Made by a program: the position numbers and the translations under genes
Origin: Gemmatimonadaceae bacterium
GTDB lineage: Bacteria > Gemmatimonadota > Gemmatimonadetes > Gemmatimonadales > Gemmatimonadaceae
Assembly: GCA_019637445.1 (NCBI GenBank)
Contig: JAHBVS010000001.1
Span: 2,019,586 to 2,083,585, forward strand
DNA length: 64,000 bases
Reading direction: 5' to 3'
Notes under the pieces: generated by a model
Seen by the model: only the letters and a program-made list of their open reading frames with translations
Databases searched by the model: none
What the model was told of the DNA's origin: nothing
In this document: piece after piece, positions 9,262 to 17,357 of the stretch
Position numbering within the stretch: the first letter of the stretch is position 1
How the letters are laid out: each line of letters starts with the position of its first letter

Positions 9262-10320
9262 TCAGGCCAGCAGCATCGCATCGCCGTACGAGTAGAAGCG
9301 GTAGCCCTCGCGCACGGCGGTCTCGTAGGCCTGCATGGTGAGCTCGTAGCCGGCGGTGGCCGCCACCAGCATCAGCAGGGTGGAGCGGGGCAGATGAAAG
9401 TTCGTGACGAGCAGGTTGGCGGATTGCACTGCGGCCGGGGGCCGGATGAAGATGCGGGTCTCGCCGCTGCCGGCCGCGTACGACCCGTCTGGGCGCCAGA
9501 CGCTCTCCAGCGTGCGTAGCGACGTGGTGCCCACTGCGCAGACGCGATTGCCTGCACGTCGCGTTTCCTCGAGCAGGCGCGCCGTCTCCACCGGGACGTC
9601 GTACCACTCCTCGTGCATCTGGTGCTCGGCGGGGTTCTCGACCTCGACGGGCTTGAACGTGCCGGCCCCGACGTGCAACAGCACCTCCGCGCGGCGCACA
9701 CCCTTTGTGTCGAGCGCAGCCAACAGCTCGGGCGTGAAGTGCAGCCCGGCGGTTGGTGCGGCGACCGAGCCTTCCTGTCGCGCGTAGACCGTTTGGTAGC
9801 GTTCCACGTCCGCTGGGCGATCTGCGCGCTCGATGTACGGCGGCAGCGGCACGTGACCGTGCTCGGCGACCGCGCGGCGCTCGGCGCTGCGGTCTCCGGC
9901 GGCGGCGCCCTCGACGTGCAGCTGGACAAGACGCGTCCCGCGATCGGTCGGCGCTAGGATCTCGGCGCGGAAACCAGGTGCAAACGTGACGATGCGGCCC
10001 GGCTTGAGCTTCGCGCCCGGCTGCACCATGGCTTCCCAACAGCCGTCGCCAGCCTCCCGCAGCAGCAACACCTCGGCCGGCGCGCCTGAGTCGCGCTTGC
10101 CGAGCAGTCGCGCACGAAACACGCGCGTGGTGTTGAGCACCAGCGCATCGCCGGCGCGGAGGAACTGCGGCAGGTCGCGAAAGCGGTGATGCGAGATCCG
10201 GCCGCTCGCGCGGTCCACGACCATCAGGCGGCTCTCGTCGCGACGGTCCAGCGGCGACTGCGCAATCTGCTCGGGCGGAAGCTCGAAGTCGTAGTCGGAG
10301 GTGCGAAGGCCGCGCGTCAT
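9262..10320 (-). CDS. queA: S-adenosylmethionine:tRNA ribosyltransferase-isomerase
   Basis: 352 residues. It adds the cyclopentene-type ring precursor to preQ1-modified tRNA in queuosine synthesis. The N-terminus TSDYDFELPPEQIAQSPL is diagnostic, and PTAGLHFT, LHVGAGTFKPV and NLLVTNFHLPRSTLLMLV follow. I chose the ATG at 10318-10320 because the family begins at the SDYDF segment. An upstream ATG would add 17 Pro/Arg-rich residues. It sits between ruvB and yajC. Confidence 0.95.
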   Translation of the reverse strand: MTRGLRTSDYDFELPPEQIAQSPLDRRDESRLMVVDRASGRISHHRFRDLPQFLRAGDALVLNTTRVFRARLLGKRDSGAPAEVLLLREAGDGCWEAMVQPGAKLKPGRIVTFAPGFRAEILAPTDRGTRLVQLHVEGAAAGDRSAERRAVAEHGHVPLPPYIERADRPADVERYQTVYARQEGSVAAPTAGLHFTPELLAALDTKGVRRAEVLLHVGAGTFKPVEVENPAEHQMHEEWYDVPVETARLLEETRRAGNRVCAVGTTSLRTLESVWRPDGSYAAGSGETRIFIRPPAAVQSANLLVTNFHLPRSTLLMLVAATAGYELTMQAYETAVREGYRFYSYGDAMLLA

Positions 10321-10397
10321 CGGCGAATCGTGGGACGGGGTGCGGGGCGGCGGCCGGCGTCGAGGCGACACCGCTGCGCGCGGCGCGCCATCAGTCC

Positions 10398-11429
10398 CTA
10401 GAAGAGATCCGACTGCGCATCCGCCGGCCGATTCGGCGGCGGAAAGCCGAGATGGCGATACGCCTGCGCCGTGGCCTGTCGCCCGCGCGGCGTGCGCTGC
10501 AGGAAGCCGTGCTGCACGAGGAAGGGCTCGTAGACCTCCTCGAGCGTGTCCGCATCCTCGCCGACCGCCGCGGCGATCGTCCCAACGCCCACCGGCCCGC
10601 CGTCGAACTTCTCGATAATGGCGCGCAGCAGGCGCGTGTCCATTTCGTCGAGCCCGAACTCGTCCACGTCGAGCATCGCCAGCGCCTCACGGGCGACGTC
10701 GCGCGAAATGTGCCCGTCGGCCTTCACCTGGGCGTAGTCGCGCACCCGGCGCAGCAGGCGATTCGCGACGCGGGGCGTCCCACGCGCGCGGCGTGCCAGC
10801 TCCTGCGCGCCGGCGGCGTCGAGGCCCGAGCCGAGCACCGCTGCCGTGCGGTGCACGATCTCCTCGACCTCCTCGGCGGGATAGTAGTTCAGCCGCAGTT
10901 CGATGCCGAAGCGCGCACGCAGCGGCGCGGTGAGCATGCCCAGCCGTGTCGTCGCGCCGATCAAGGTGAAGCGCTCGATCGGCATTGTGATCGTCTGCGC
11001 CTTCGGGCCCTCGCTGAGCCGGATGTCGATCTTCCAGTCCTCCATCGCCGGATACAGGAACTCGTCGATCACCGGCCGCAGGCGATGGATCTCATCAATG
11101 AAGAGGATGTCGCCGGCGCGCAGGTTGGTGAGCGTACCGACGAGGTCGCCGGGCTTCTCGAGCGCAGGTCCACTCGTGGCGTAGATGTTCACACCCATCT
11201 CGCGGGCAATCAGCTCGGCCAGCGTGGTCTTGCCGAGCCCCGGTGGCCCGAAGAGCAGCGTGTGGTCCAGCGGCTCGCGCCGTGCCAGGGCGGCGTCCAC
11301 ATAGATGCGCAGTGCATCCTTCACCTTGGACTGGCCGATGAACTCGGCCAGGCGCTGTGGGCGCAGCGAGAGTTCGACGACCGATTCGTCGGCCAGCGAT
11401 TCCGGTGTGGTGATCTCGGCGCGGCTCAT
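10398..11429 (-). CDS. ruvB: Holliday junction branch migration helicase RuvB
   Basis: 343 residues. AAA+ motor of the RuvABC resolvasome. Walker [11 protein letters not shown], Walker [10 protein letters not shown], sensor 1 [10 protein letters not shown], and the C-terminal winged helix ([20 protein letters not shown]) with [17 protein letters not shown] are all seen. ATG is 10 bases downstream of ruvA. The order ruvC-ruvA-ruvB is conserved. Confidence 0.97.
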   Translation of the reverse strand: MSRAEITTPESLADESVVELSLRPQRLAEFIGQSKVKDALRIYVDAALARREPLDHTLLFGPPGLGKTTLAELIAREMGVNIYATSGPALEKPGDLVGTLTNLRAGDILFIDEIHRLRPVIDEFLYPAMEDWKIDIRLSEGPKAQTITMPIERFTLIGATTRLGMLTAPLRARFGIELRLNYYPAEEVEEIVHRTAAVLGSGLDAAGAQELARRARGTPRVANRLLRRVRDYAQVKADGHISRDVAREALAMLDVDEFGLDEMDTRLLRAIIEKFDGGPVGVGTIAAAVGEDADTLEEVYEPFLVQHGFLQRTPRGRQATAQAYRHLGFPPPNRPADAQSDLF

Positions 11430-11439
11430 CGTCGGGAAT

Positions 11440-12039
11440 CTACTTGGCGAGCGCCGCCAGCGACCGGCGGATCAGGTCCGCCGTGGTCTCGCCCTTCGGC
11501 GCGCCATCCAGTGAGGCGCGCACCGCACGCTCGGCGTCGGCGGGCTGGTAGCCCAGGGCCAGAAGCGCGCGCACAGCGTCGGCCGACGGGCCGCCGCTGG
11601 CAATCGGCGCGCCGGGCGCCGCTCCGTTCGCTGCGGCGTCGAGCTTGTCGCGCAGCTCGAGTACCAGACGCTCAGCGAGCTTCTTGCCCACGCGGGGAAC
11701 TCGCGTCAGCGTGGCGAGGTCGCCCTCGCGCACCGCGCGCACGAGTCGCGCGCCGGTGAGCGTGGAGAGCAGGTTCATCGCGAGCGCGGGGCCGACGCCT
11801 GTGGTGCCCATCAGGCGCTGGAACAGTTTGCGCTCCTCTGCCGTGGCGAAGCCGTAGAGTGTGGTGGCATCCTCGCGCACGACCATCGCCGTGTGCAGCG
11901 AGAGTTCGCCGCCCACGCGGGGCAGGGATTCGAGCACGCCCAGCGGCACCAGGACTTCGTAGGTGACGCCGCCGCCGGTGGTGAGTTCGATGCGATCGAT
12001 GCCGTGGCCGGCAAGCGTGCCGGCGAGCCGCGAGATCAT
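11440..12039 (-). CDS. ruvA: Holliday junction branch migration protein RuvA
   Basis: 199 residues from ATG 12037-12039 ([11 protein letters not shown]), the family start; a longer frame upstream overlaps ruvC out of frame. It holds an OB-fold domain I, then two helix-hairpin-helix motifs ([15 protein letters not shown] and [16 protein letters not shown]), an Ala/Gly/Pro-rich linker, and the C-terminal UBA-like domain III that contacts RuvB ([18 protein letters not shown]). Confidence 0.95.
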   Translation of the reverse strand: MISRLAGTLAGHGIDRIELTTGGGVTYEVLVPLGVLESLPRVGGELSLHTAMVVREDATTLYGFATAEERKLFQRLMGTTGVGPALAMNLLSTLTGARLVRAVREGDLATLTRVPRVGKKLAERLVLELRDKLDAAANGAAPGAPIASGGPSADAVRALLALGYQPADAERAVRASLDGAPKGETTADLIRRSLAALAK

Positions 12040-12097
12040 CGGCGGTCTCCGCGAGACTGCGTACGGCGATGACAGCGTGCGTCCGTGCTGGCAGCGA

Positions 12098-12610
12098 TCA
12101 TCTCGCGCTCCTGTCCCGGCGTGCGCCGGCAATCGCTCCCTCGACGCGTAGCCGCATCGCACAGGTCAACGCTGCCGCCACGCCGTCGGCGGCGTCGGCG
12201 GGCTGCGGGGCGGTCTTCAGGCGCAGAAGCTTGGTGAGCATGAACTGGATCTGGGTCTTGGTCGCGGCGCCGGTGCCGGCAATCGCCTTCTTGATCTCTG
12301 CCGGCGGATACTCGTGAATCTCGATGCCCGCGCGCGCGCCGGCCAGCAGGATGACACCGCGAGCGTGGCCGAGCACCAAGGTCGTGCGCACGTTGCGCGC
12401 GTAGAAGACGTCCTCGACTGCCATGGCGCCTGGACGGTGCCGCTCCACCAGCTCGCCGACGCCGTCGGCAATGTCACGCAGACGCTCGGGCAGCGGGCGG
12501 TCGGCCTTGGTGCGAATCACGCCACACTCGACCAACTCCGGCGTGGTCCCCGCGCGCACCACGCCGTAGCCAGTGACCGCGGTGCCGGGGTCGATCCCGA
12601 GGATCAGCAC
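12098..12610 (-). CDS. ruvC: Crossover junction endodeoxyribonuclease RuvC
   Basis: 170 residues. RNase H-fold Holliday junction resolvase. Catalytic acidic residues are in LGIDPGTAVTGYG (Asp7), MAVEDVFYARN (Glu) and PADAADGVAAAL (the two late Asp). It starts at ATG 12608-12610, 22 bases after yebC. A short spacer (12040-12097) separates it from ruvA. Confidence 0.96.
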   Translation of the reverse strand: MLILGIDPGTAVTGYGVVRAGTTPELVECGVIRTKADRPLPERLRDIADGVGELVERHRPGAMAVEDVFYARNVRTTLVLGHARGVILLAGARAGIEIHEYPPAEIKKAIAGTGAATKTQIQFMLTKLLRLKTAPQPADAADGVAAALTCAMRLRVEGAIAGARRDRSAR

Positions 12611-12632
12611 GCCGGCCGGCGCGTCGCCGCGG

Positions 12633-13376
12633 TCACGACTGCGACATCTCCGAGACGTCCATGTCGAAGTTCGCGTCCACCTTCTGCACGTCGTCGAGGT
12701 CCTCGAGCGTTTCCAGCAGCTTGACGAGCTGCGCGGCCTGCTCGCCCTCCACGCGGACCGTGCTCTTCGGGATCCAGGCCAGCTCGGCCTCGCTGGCCAC
12801 CAAGCCCGCCTCCTCGAGCGCCTGTTTCACCGCGTGCAGGTCCGCGGGTGCCGTGCTGATGGTGAACTGGCCGTCCTCGGCCACGAAGTCCTCGGCGCCG
12901 GCTTCCAGCGCCTGCTCCATCACCGTGTCCTCGTCGCGACCCTCGGCGGCCACGTAGATCTGGCCCTTGCGGTCGAACATGAATGCCACGGAGTTCACGG
13001 CGCCCAAGTTGCCGCCGCCGCGCGAGAGCTTCGCACGGACCTCGGCCACGGTGCGCGTCGGATTGTCGCTGAGCGCCTGGATCATCAGGGCGACGCCGCC
13101 CGGTCCGTAGGCCTCATACAGCACCTCGCTGTAGTCCACACCCTCGAGCTCGCCCGTGCCCTTTTTCACGGCACGCTCGATGTTCTCCTTGGGGCAGGAC
13201 TGTGCCTTGGCGTTTTCAATGGCGGTGCGCAGGCGCGGGTTGCCCGCTGGATCGCCTCCACCAGCCTTGGCGGCGACGGTGATCTCACGCAGCAGCTTCG
13301 TGAACTTGGCGCCGCGCTTGGCGTCGGCGGCCGCCTTGTAGTGCTTGATCTGCTTCCACTTGCTATGGCCAGCCAT
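12633..13376 (-). CDS. yebC: YebC/PmpR family protein
   Basis: 247 residues from ATG 13374-13376 (MAGHSKWKQIKHYKAAAD), the invariant family start; a longer upstream frame is not supported. Members are reported as DNA-binding regulators and, more recently, as translation factors for proline-rich stalls. The KENIERAVKKGTGE and YGPGGVALMI segments are typical. The yebC-ruvC-ruvA-ruvB order is widely conserved. The upstream hairpin (13444-13486) isolates it from the barrel gene, so a promoter probably lies in 13377-13443. Confidence 0.95.
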   Translation of the reverse strand: MAGHSKWKQIKHYKAAADAKRGAKFTKLLREITVAAKAGGGDPAGNPRLRTAIENAKAQSCPKENIERAVKKGTGELEGVDYSEVLYEAYGPGGVALMIQALSDNPTRTVAEVRAKLSRGGGNLGAVNSVAFMFDRKGQIYVAAEGRDEDTVMEQALEAGAEDFVAEDGQFTISTAPADLHAVKQALEEAGLVASEAELAWIPKSTVRVEGEQAAQLVKLLETLEDLDDVQKVDANFDMDVSEMSQS

Positions 13377-13443
13377 ATCGGACGTACGCTGAGGGGAATC
13401 CGGCGCGGTGCCGAAGAGGGGCCGCGCAACCTGCAGGGAATCT

Positions 13444-13486
13444 AAAACCAGCGGGGGGCGGTCGCCGCGTGGCAACCGCCCCCCGC
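13444..13486 (-). terminator. Intrinsic terminator after the barrel gene
   Basis: A perfect 12-bp stem (13451-13462 with 13475-13486, GCGGGGGGCGGT type) is followed on the minus strand by TGGTTTTAGA. It lies just past the stop at 13502 and before yebC. The T tract is only four long, so strength is moderate. Confidence 0.7.
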
Positions 13487-13501
13487 CTCAGGCCGCACCT
13501 A

Positions 13502-14599
13502 TCAGTTGTAGCGCGCCGTGAGCGTGAACCGCAGGCCGCTCACCTTGGTCCCCGTTCCATCCGCCACGGAGTACACGGTGCCGGTGCTGTAGCCGAGCCC
13601 TGGGAACAGCGAGATCGCACCAGCCGGCACCCGCACGCGGAACCCAAGGCTGGTGAGGTTGCCGGCACGTGCGCCGCCCACCTGCCATAGCCGCGTCTCG
13701 ATGTTCGGCTGCACGAGAAAGTTCGCGACCTCGAAGCTCACCGCACCCGCCACGTTGAACACGTTCTCCTTCGGGGCATCGCCGCCGAGCTGCTGGCCCT
13801 CGAGGCGATACAGGTTCCAGGCGCTGAGGAACACGTCGGTGCCGCGCAACGGAAAGCTCCAGCCCGCCGTGGCGATGAGCCGGTCGCCCGTGCTGTAGGT
13901 CGTGGTGTCCGCGAGATCCTCGCCGAACGCGGAGTAGGTGAGGCCAAGCTGCACCTGTCCGTTGCCCGCTGGCCGGTCGGCGCTGAGACGCAGGCGGTAC
14001 TCATCCGCTGGCTGGAAGCGAAACTCGTCTGACGCCACCGTGAAGGCCGCGAACTCCGCCGACTTCCGCAGGCTCGCGCCGATGCCGAGGTTCCACATGC
14101 CAGCCGGGCGCGCATAGGCCAGGCCGCCGGTGGCCGCGAAGCCGTTGCCCATCGACGAGATGGGATAGAACAGGAAGTCGTTGCCAATCTGCCCCGCCGC
14201 TTCCTGCTGATCTTCCGCGACAGAGTACTGGCCCGTCGGCAGGTTCAGGCCAAGTGTGAACAGCACCTGGTCGGAGAAGAGGCGCAGGTTGGCACGCAAC
14301 TGCGTGTCGGTGAGTCCGTTGATTTCGCTGACGGTGCTGTCGCCCGCGCTGACCGTGCTGGTGGCGTAGGCCGTCGTGATGTCAACGGTGAAGCGCTCCG
14401 TGAACGGCAGCACCAGCACGATGGGAATCGCGAACTGGTCCACGCTGCGCTTTGCCGCGCCGGAGCCGAAGGTCAGCCCCGCGTAGGTCGGCTGCAGGAT
14501 GACCGCGGTCTCCTCGAGTCCCTGCGCGCCCAGCGGCGCCGCGACGAACAGGGCGGCCGCCAGAGCCAGCCGGCGAGTGGCGTGTGAGGTCTGGATCAC
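13502..14599 (-). CDS. Secreted outer-membrane beta-barrel protein, unknown role
   Basis: 365 residues with a signal peptide (cleavage after about residue 25, LFVAAPLGAQG). The mature protein is a run of amphipathic strands ending LRFTLTARYN, consistent with a barrel. It resembles putative transporter or porin-like proteins of the MetA-pathway/phenol-degradation type, but I cannot name a substrate. The GTG start overlaps the stop of the upstream TPR/CsgG gene (GTGA at 14596-14599), so the two are probably made in fixed ratio and may act together at the outer membrane. Confidence 0.7.
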   Translation of the reverse strand: MIQTSHATRRLALAAALFVAAPLGAQGLEETAVILQPTYAGLTFGSGAAKRSVDQFAIPIVLVLPFTERFTVDITTAYATSTVSAGDSTVSEINGLTDTQLRANLRLFSDQVLFTLGLNLPTGQYSVAEDQQEAAGQIGNDFLFYPISSMGNGFAATGGLAYARPAGMWNLGIGASLRKSAEFAAFTVASDEFRFQPADEYRLRLSADRPAGNGQVQLGLTYSAFGEDLADTTTYSTGDRLIATAGWSFPLRGTDVFLSAWNLYRLEGQQLGGDAPKENVFNVAGAVSFEVANFLVQPNIETRLWQVGGARAGNLTSLGFRVRVPAGAISLFPGLGYSTGTVYSVADGTGTKVSGLRFTLTARYN

Positions 14600-15936
14600 G
14601 GGCGGCGGATGATGACGGTGACGGTGCCCGTGCGGGCCACCGGTGAGTCAGTGCCGGTCGTCGTGCTGGTCGGATCACGCTGCGGTGCCGCCGGTGAGCC
14701 GCTGGGTCTGTTGGTGTTCGAGATTGGCGAGACGGTCGGCGGATTCACGTCCTGCACCGTGTTGCGCAGGGTGTTCTCGATCAGCGGCGCATCGGCGATG
14801 CCCCGTTCGGCGGCGGCGACCTGCTGGCCCTCGCTGCTGCCCGAGAGGCTGGACTCGATGTTGGCAGTCGAAATCTGCGCGCCCGCCATCGCCGCCTGCG
14901 CCGCGTTGAACCGCGCGGATGCCGCACCGAAGCCCGGGTCCAGTCCGCGCGCCTCGTCAAAGAATCGTGAGGCGTCCTCGAAGCGGCCGTCGTCGGAGGC
15001 CTGCAGGCCGCGGCTATAGGCAAGGAAGGCGTTCAGGTTGCTCGTCGCCTGCCGGTCCACCAGTTGCCGCTCGGCCGGCGTCAGGGTCACGCCGAGCTGA
15101 TCGAAGATCTGGAACACCAACTGCTTCTGCATCGCGAAGATGTTGTCCAGCGAGTTCGTGACCTGCACCGGCGCCGTGAGTTGCGATGTGGAGACGTCCA
15201 CGATCCGCGACGCGAGGGTGAGCTCGTTGCCGCCCTGAATCATCGAACCGTTCACCAATCGCCCGGCCTGCATGAGGCGGCCGGCGCGCACCGCAGAGCT
15301 CGAATCCACTCGGCCGGACTGGCCCAGTGCGATCTCGTCGGCGAGTGCCTGCATGCGGTCGCGCTCCACGATGGTCAGCTGCGACGAGCGTGAGAGGTCT
15401 GTGATGACGAGATCCGCGAGGCCACGCTCAAGCGGGGCCAGCTGTTCGGCATCAGGACCCTCGAACTTGAAGGGCGGCACGGCGATGGTGCGCGGGTTGC
15501 CGGGCGTTTGCGAGAGCCGGGCTTCATTGGCCACCGCCGCCTTTGCCGCGGCCTCCGCCTCGGCCGCCGACATCGCCACCAGGCGCTCACGGATCTGGTT
15601 GCGCACGCGACGCGTCCGACCGACGCGCAGGTAGCTGTCGTAGGCGTTGCGGGCGCCCGTGTAGTCCTGCAGTTGCTCGGCGCTCAGCCCGGCATACAGC
15701 GCGCTGACGCCGTCGCGTGGGTCCAGCTGTCGCGCCTGGTCCAGCACCGTGCGCGCGTCGGCATAGCGCTGAGCCTTGTAATAGGCCACGCCCAGCGCCC
15801 GCAGCGCCGCGACGTTGCGTGGGTTCGCCGCGCGGGCGGCTTCCAGCCGCGCGATCGGGTCAGACCGCTGCGCCTTAGCCGCGGGGGCGGCCAACGCGAG
15901 CAGGGACAGGACAAGCAGGACTCGTTGGATGCGCAT
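14596..15936 (-). CDS. TPR and CsgG-like domain secreted protein
   Basis: 446 residues from ATG 15934-15936. A signal peptide (1-22, ends AAKA-QR) is followed by TPR-like repeats at about 28-110 (VAYYKAQRYADARTVLDQAR). A CsgG/FlgO/LpoB-like domain spans about 148-300 (IAVPPFKFEGPDAEQL, LADLVITDLSRSSQLTIVER, LVNGSMIQGGNELTLASRI). A second TPR-like stretch follows, then a Ser/Thr/Pro-rich tail. CsgG-like domains occur in outer-membrane secretion pores and in PBP-activating lipoproteins. No lipobox cysteine is visible, so it is probably soluble periplasmic. It is coupled to the barrel gene downstream. Confidence 0.75.
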   Translation of the reverse strand: MRIQRVLLVLSLLALAAPAAKAQRSDPIARLEAARAANPRNVAALRALGVAYYKAQRYADARTVLDQARQLDPRDGVSALYAGLSAEQLQDYTGARNAYDSYLRVGRTRRVRNQIRERLVAMSAAEAEAAAKAAVANEARLSQTPGNPRTIAVPPFKFEGPDAEQLAPLERGLADLVITDLSRSSQLTIVERDRMQALADEIALGQSGRVDSSSAVRAGRLMQAGRLVNGSMIQGGNELTLASRIVDVSTSQLTAPVQVTNSLDNIFAMQKQLVFQIFDQLGVTLTPAERQLVDRQATSNLNAFLAYSRGLQASDDGRFEDASRFFDEARGLDPGFGAASARFNAAQAAMAGAQISTANIESSLSGSSEGQQVAAAERGIADAPLIENTLRNTVQDVNPPTVSPISNTNRPSGSPAAPQRDPTSTTTGTDSPVARTGTVTVIIRRP

Positions 15937-15944
15937 CACATCTC

Positions 15945-16757
15945 CTAGCGATCGGGGTCGAGCATATCCTCGAACCGCAACCACTGCTTGTAGAAATACA
16001 GGTCCACGTAACCCGTGGTGCCGTTTCGGTTCTTGCGTACGAGCAACTCGGTGCCGCCTTCCACGCCGTAGCCGGGCGCGTACATCTCCTCGCGGTAGAT
16101 GGCGAGCACGATGTCCGCGTGCTGCTTCACGGCATCGAGCGCGCCGAAATCCTCCAGTGCCGGCCGCGGATCCTGTCGACCCCGCGTCCAGTGCGGCAGG
16201 TGTGCCGTGACCAGGACTGTCACGCTGAGCGACAGTGCGGCCGACTTCAATGCCCACACCGCCGCCGCGAGTGCCTCATCCTTCGTCGCCGATGCACCAG
16301 CCAATGCCTGCAACGCATCGACCACAACCACCTGCGCGTCCAATGCGCGAAACCGCTCCACCAGACCGTCCAAGGGGTCGGCCCCAAGCGCCTCGATCCG
16401 CGGCGCCCGGTCCCGCAGCCGCAACGCGGCTGCTCCGACGCCAGCCCGGGTCAGCTCGTCCAGCTTTCCCTGCCGCAGGTCGTCAACGCGCACGCGCCCT
16501 TCAAGGGCCAACGCGCGCTCCATCACGCGCTCGGCCGTCATCTCGCCAGTCAGGAACGCAACCTTGGTGCCGGACTGCGCCATGCGTAGCGCCATCGCCA
16601 GCGCCAAGGCCGACTTGCCGCTGCCGACATCGCCGCCGAGCACCACCAGATCCCCCTGCCGAATGCCGCCGCCAAGCCAGCGGTCCACGCTCGGAAAGCC
16701 GGTGGCGACCGAATCGGTCGACGGCTCACCGTCCGAGGCGAGGTCCACCCGCCGCAT
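15945..16757 (-). CDS. Stand-alone DnaB C-terminal-type RecA-fold ATPase
   Basis: 270 residues. It opens directly with the DnaB motor-domain entry (ATGFPSVDRWLGGGIRQGDLVVLGG). Walker A is GDVGSGKSALA, Walker B is QVVVVDALQALAG, and it ends with the DnaB-like VRKNRNGTTGYVDLYF. The DnaB N-terminal primase-binding domain is missing, and full-length DnaB is about 450 residues. It ends 9 bases before the TPR/CsgG gene. It may be a RadA/KaiC-like regulatory ATPase or a helicase paralogue rather than the replicative helicase. Fold is sure; role is not. Confidence 0.8.
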   Translation of the reverse strand: MRRVDLASDGEPSTDSVATGFPSVDRWLGGGIRQGDLVVLGGDVGSGKSALALAMALRMAQSGTKVAFLTGEMTAERVMERALALEGRVRVDDLRQGKLDELTRAGVGAAALRLRDRAPRIEALGADPLDGLVERFRALDAQVVVVDALQALAGASATKDEALAAAVWALKSAALSLSVTVLVTAHLPHWTRGRQDPRPALEDFGALDAVKQHADIVLAIYREEMYAPGYGVEGGTELLVRKNRNGTTGYVDLYFYKQWLRFEDMLDPDR

Positions 16758-16866
16758 GACGCGGGAAATGGGGGAGATGTCGTTACTGCGCAGGTCGGCC
16801 TCTCTTATACAGGAAGCGCAGGCAAAAACCTACGGGCCTGCGCGCGAGCGCGGCAAGCACCGCCCC

Positions 16867-17262
16867 TCAGCGACGAAGGGCGGCGATGGCCTGGGTCAGT
16901 TCTGAACGTGCGCCTCGGTCGAGGTGTGGCGCGGTGACCTCAGTCACCCCCTCGAGGGCATCGGCCATCACAGCGCGGTCCTCGCCGGCGCTGGCCGCAA
17001 TCGCCTTCTGGAACGCCGTGCGCGTACGCGAGGGAACGGCGAGCGCCGTCAGCCAGTTGCGGGCTCCGCCCGCCCGTGTGCTCCGCACCGTTGATGGCAG
17101 GGGATGCACGCCGAGCAATCCCTGAGCCAGCCGCACGCACATCAGCGTGCCCAGCAGGGCCTCGCGTGGTCCGCCCAAGGCGGCGCGCGCAGCGGCCGCT
17201 GCCAGCGCTGGAGCAACGGGCGTCGCCCGTTCGGGCGCGTACGGGGGCGTCGGGGCGGTCAC
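16867..17262 (-). CDS. Hypothetical alanine-rich protein
   Basis: 131 residues from a GTG at 17260-17262. The frame stays open further upstream to 17343, but that part overlaps the probable promoter of the divergent ABC transporter. It is predicted helical with three Ala/Leu-rich segments, has no signal peptide and no recognised motif. It lies upstream of the DnaB-like gene on the same strand (109-base gap). The tail AVMADALEGVTEVTAPHLDR suggests a real helical protein rather than noise, but coding status is only probable. Confidence 0.5.
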   Translation of the reverse strand: MTAPTPPYAPERATPVAPALAAAAARAALGGPREALLGTLMCVRLAQGLLGVHPLPSTVRSTRAGGARNWLTALAVPSRTRTAFQKAIAASAGEDRAVMADALEGVTEVTAPHLDRGARSELTQAIAALRR

Positions 17263-17357
17263 AGGCCAAACGTGCCGCAGCACCGAGCCCACGGGAAGGG
17301 GGCTATCTTCCCCTCCTGCATGCATACGCTCGACCTCGCCCACCCACGGCCCCGCTG

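Noticed and set aside
16816-16843. 8-bp inverted repeat between the hypothetical gene and the DnaB-like gene
   Set aside because: No T tract follows on the minus strand and the loop is long, so termination cannot be supported.
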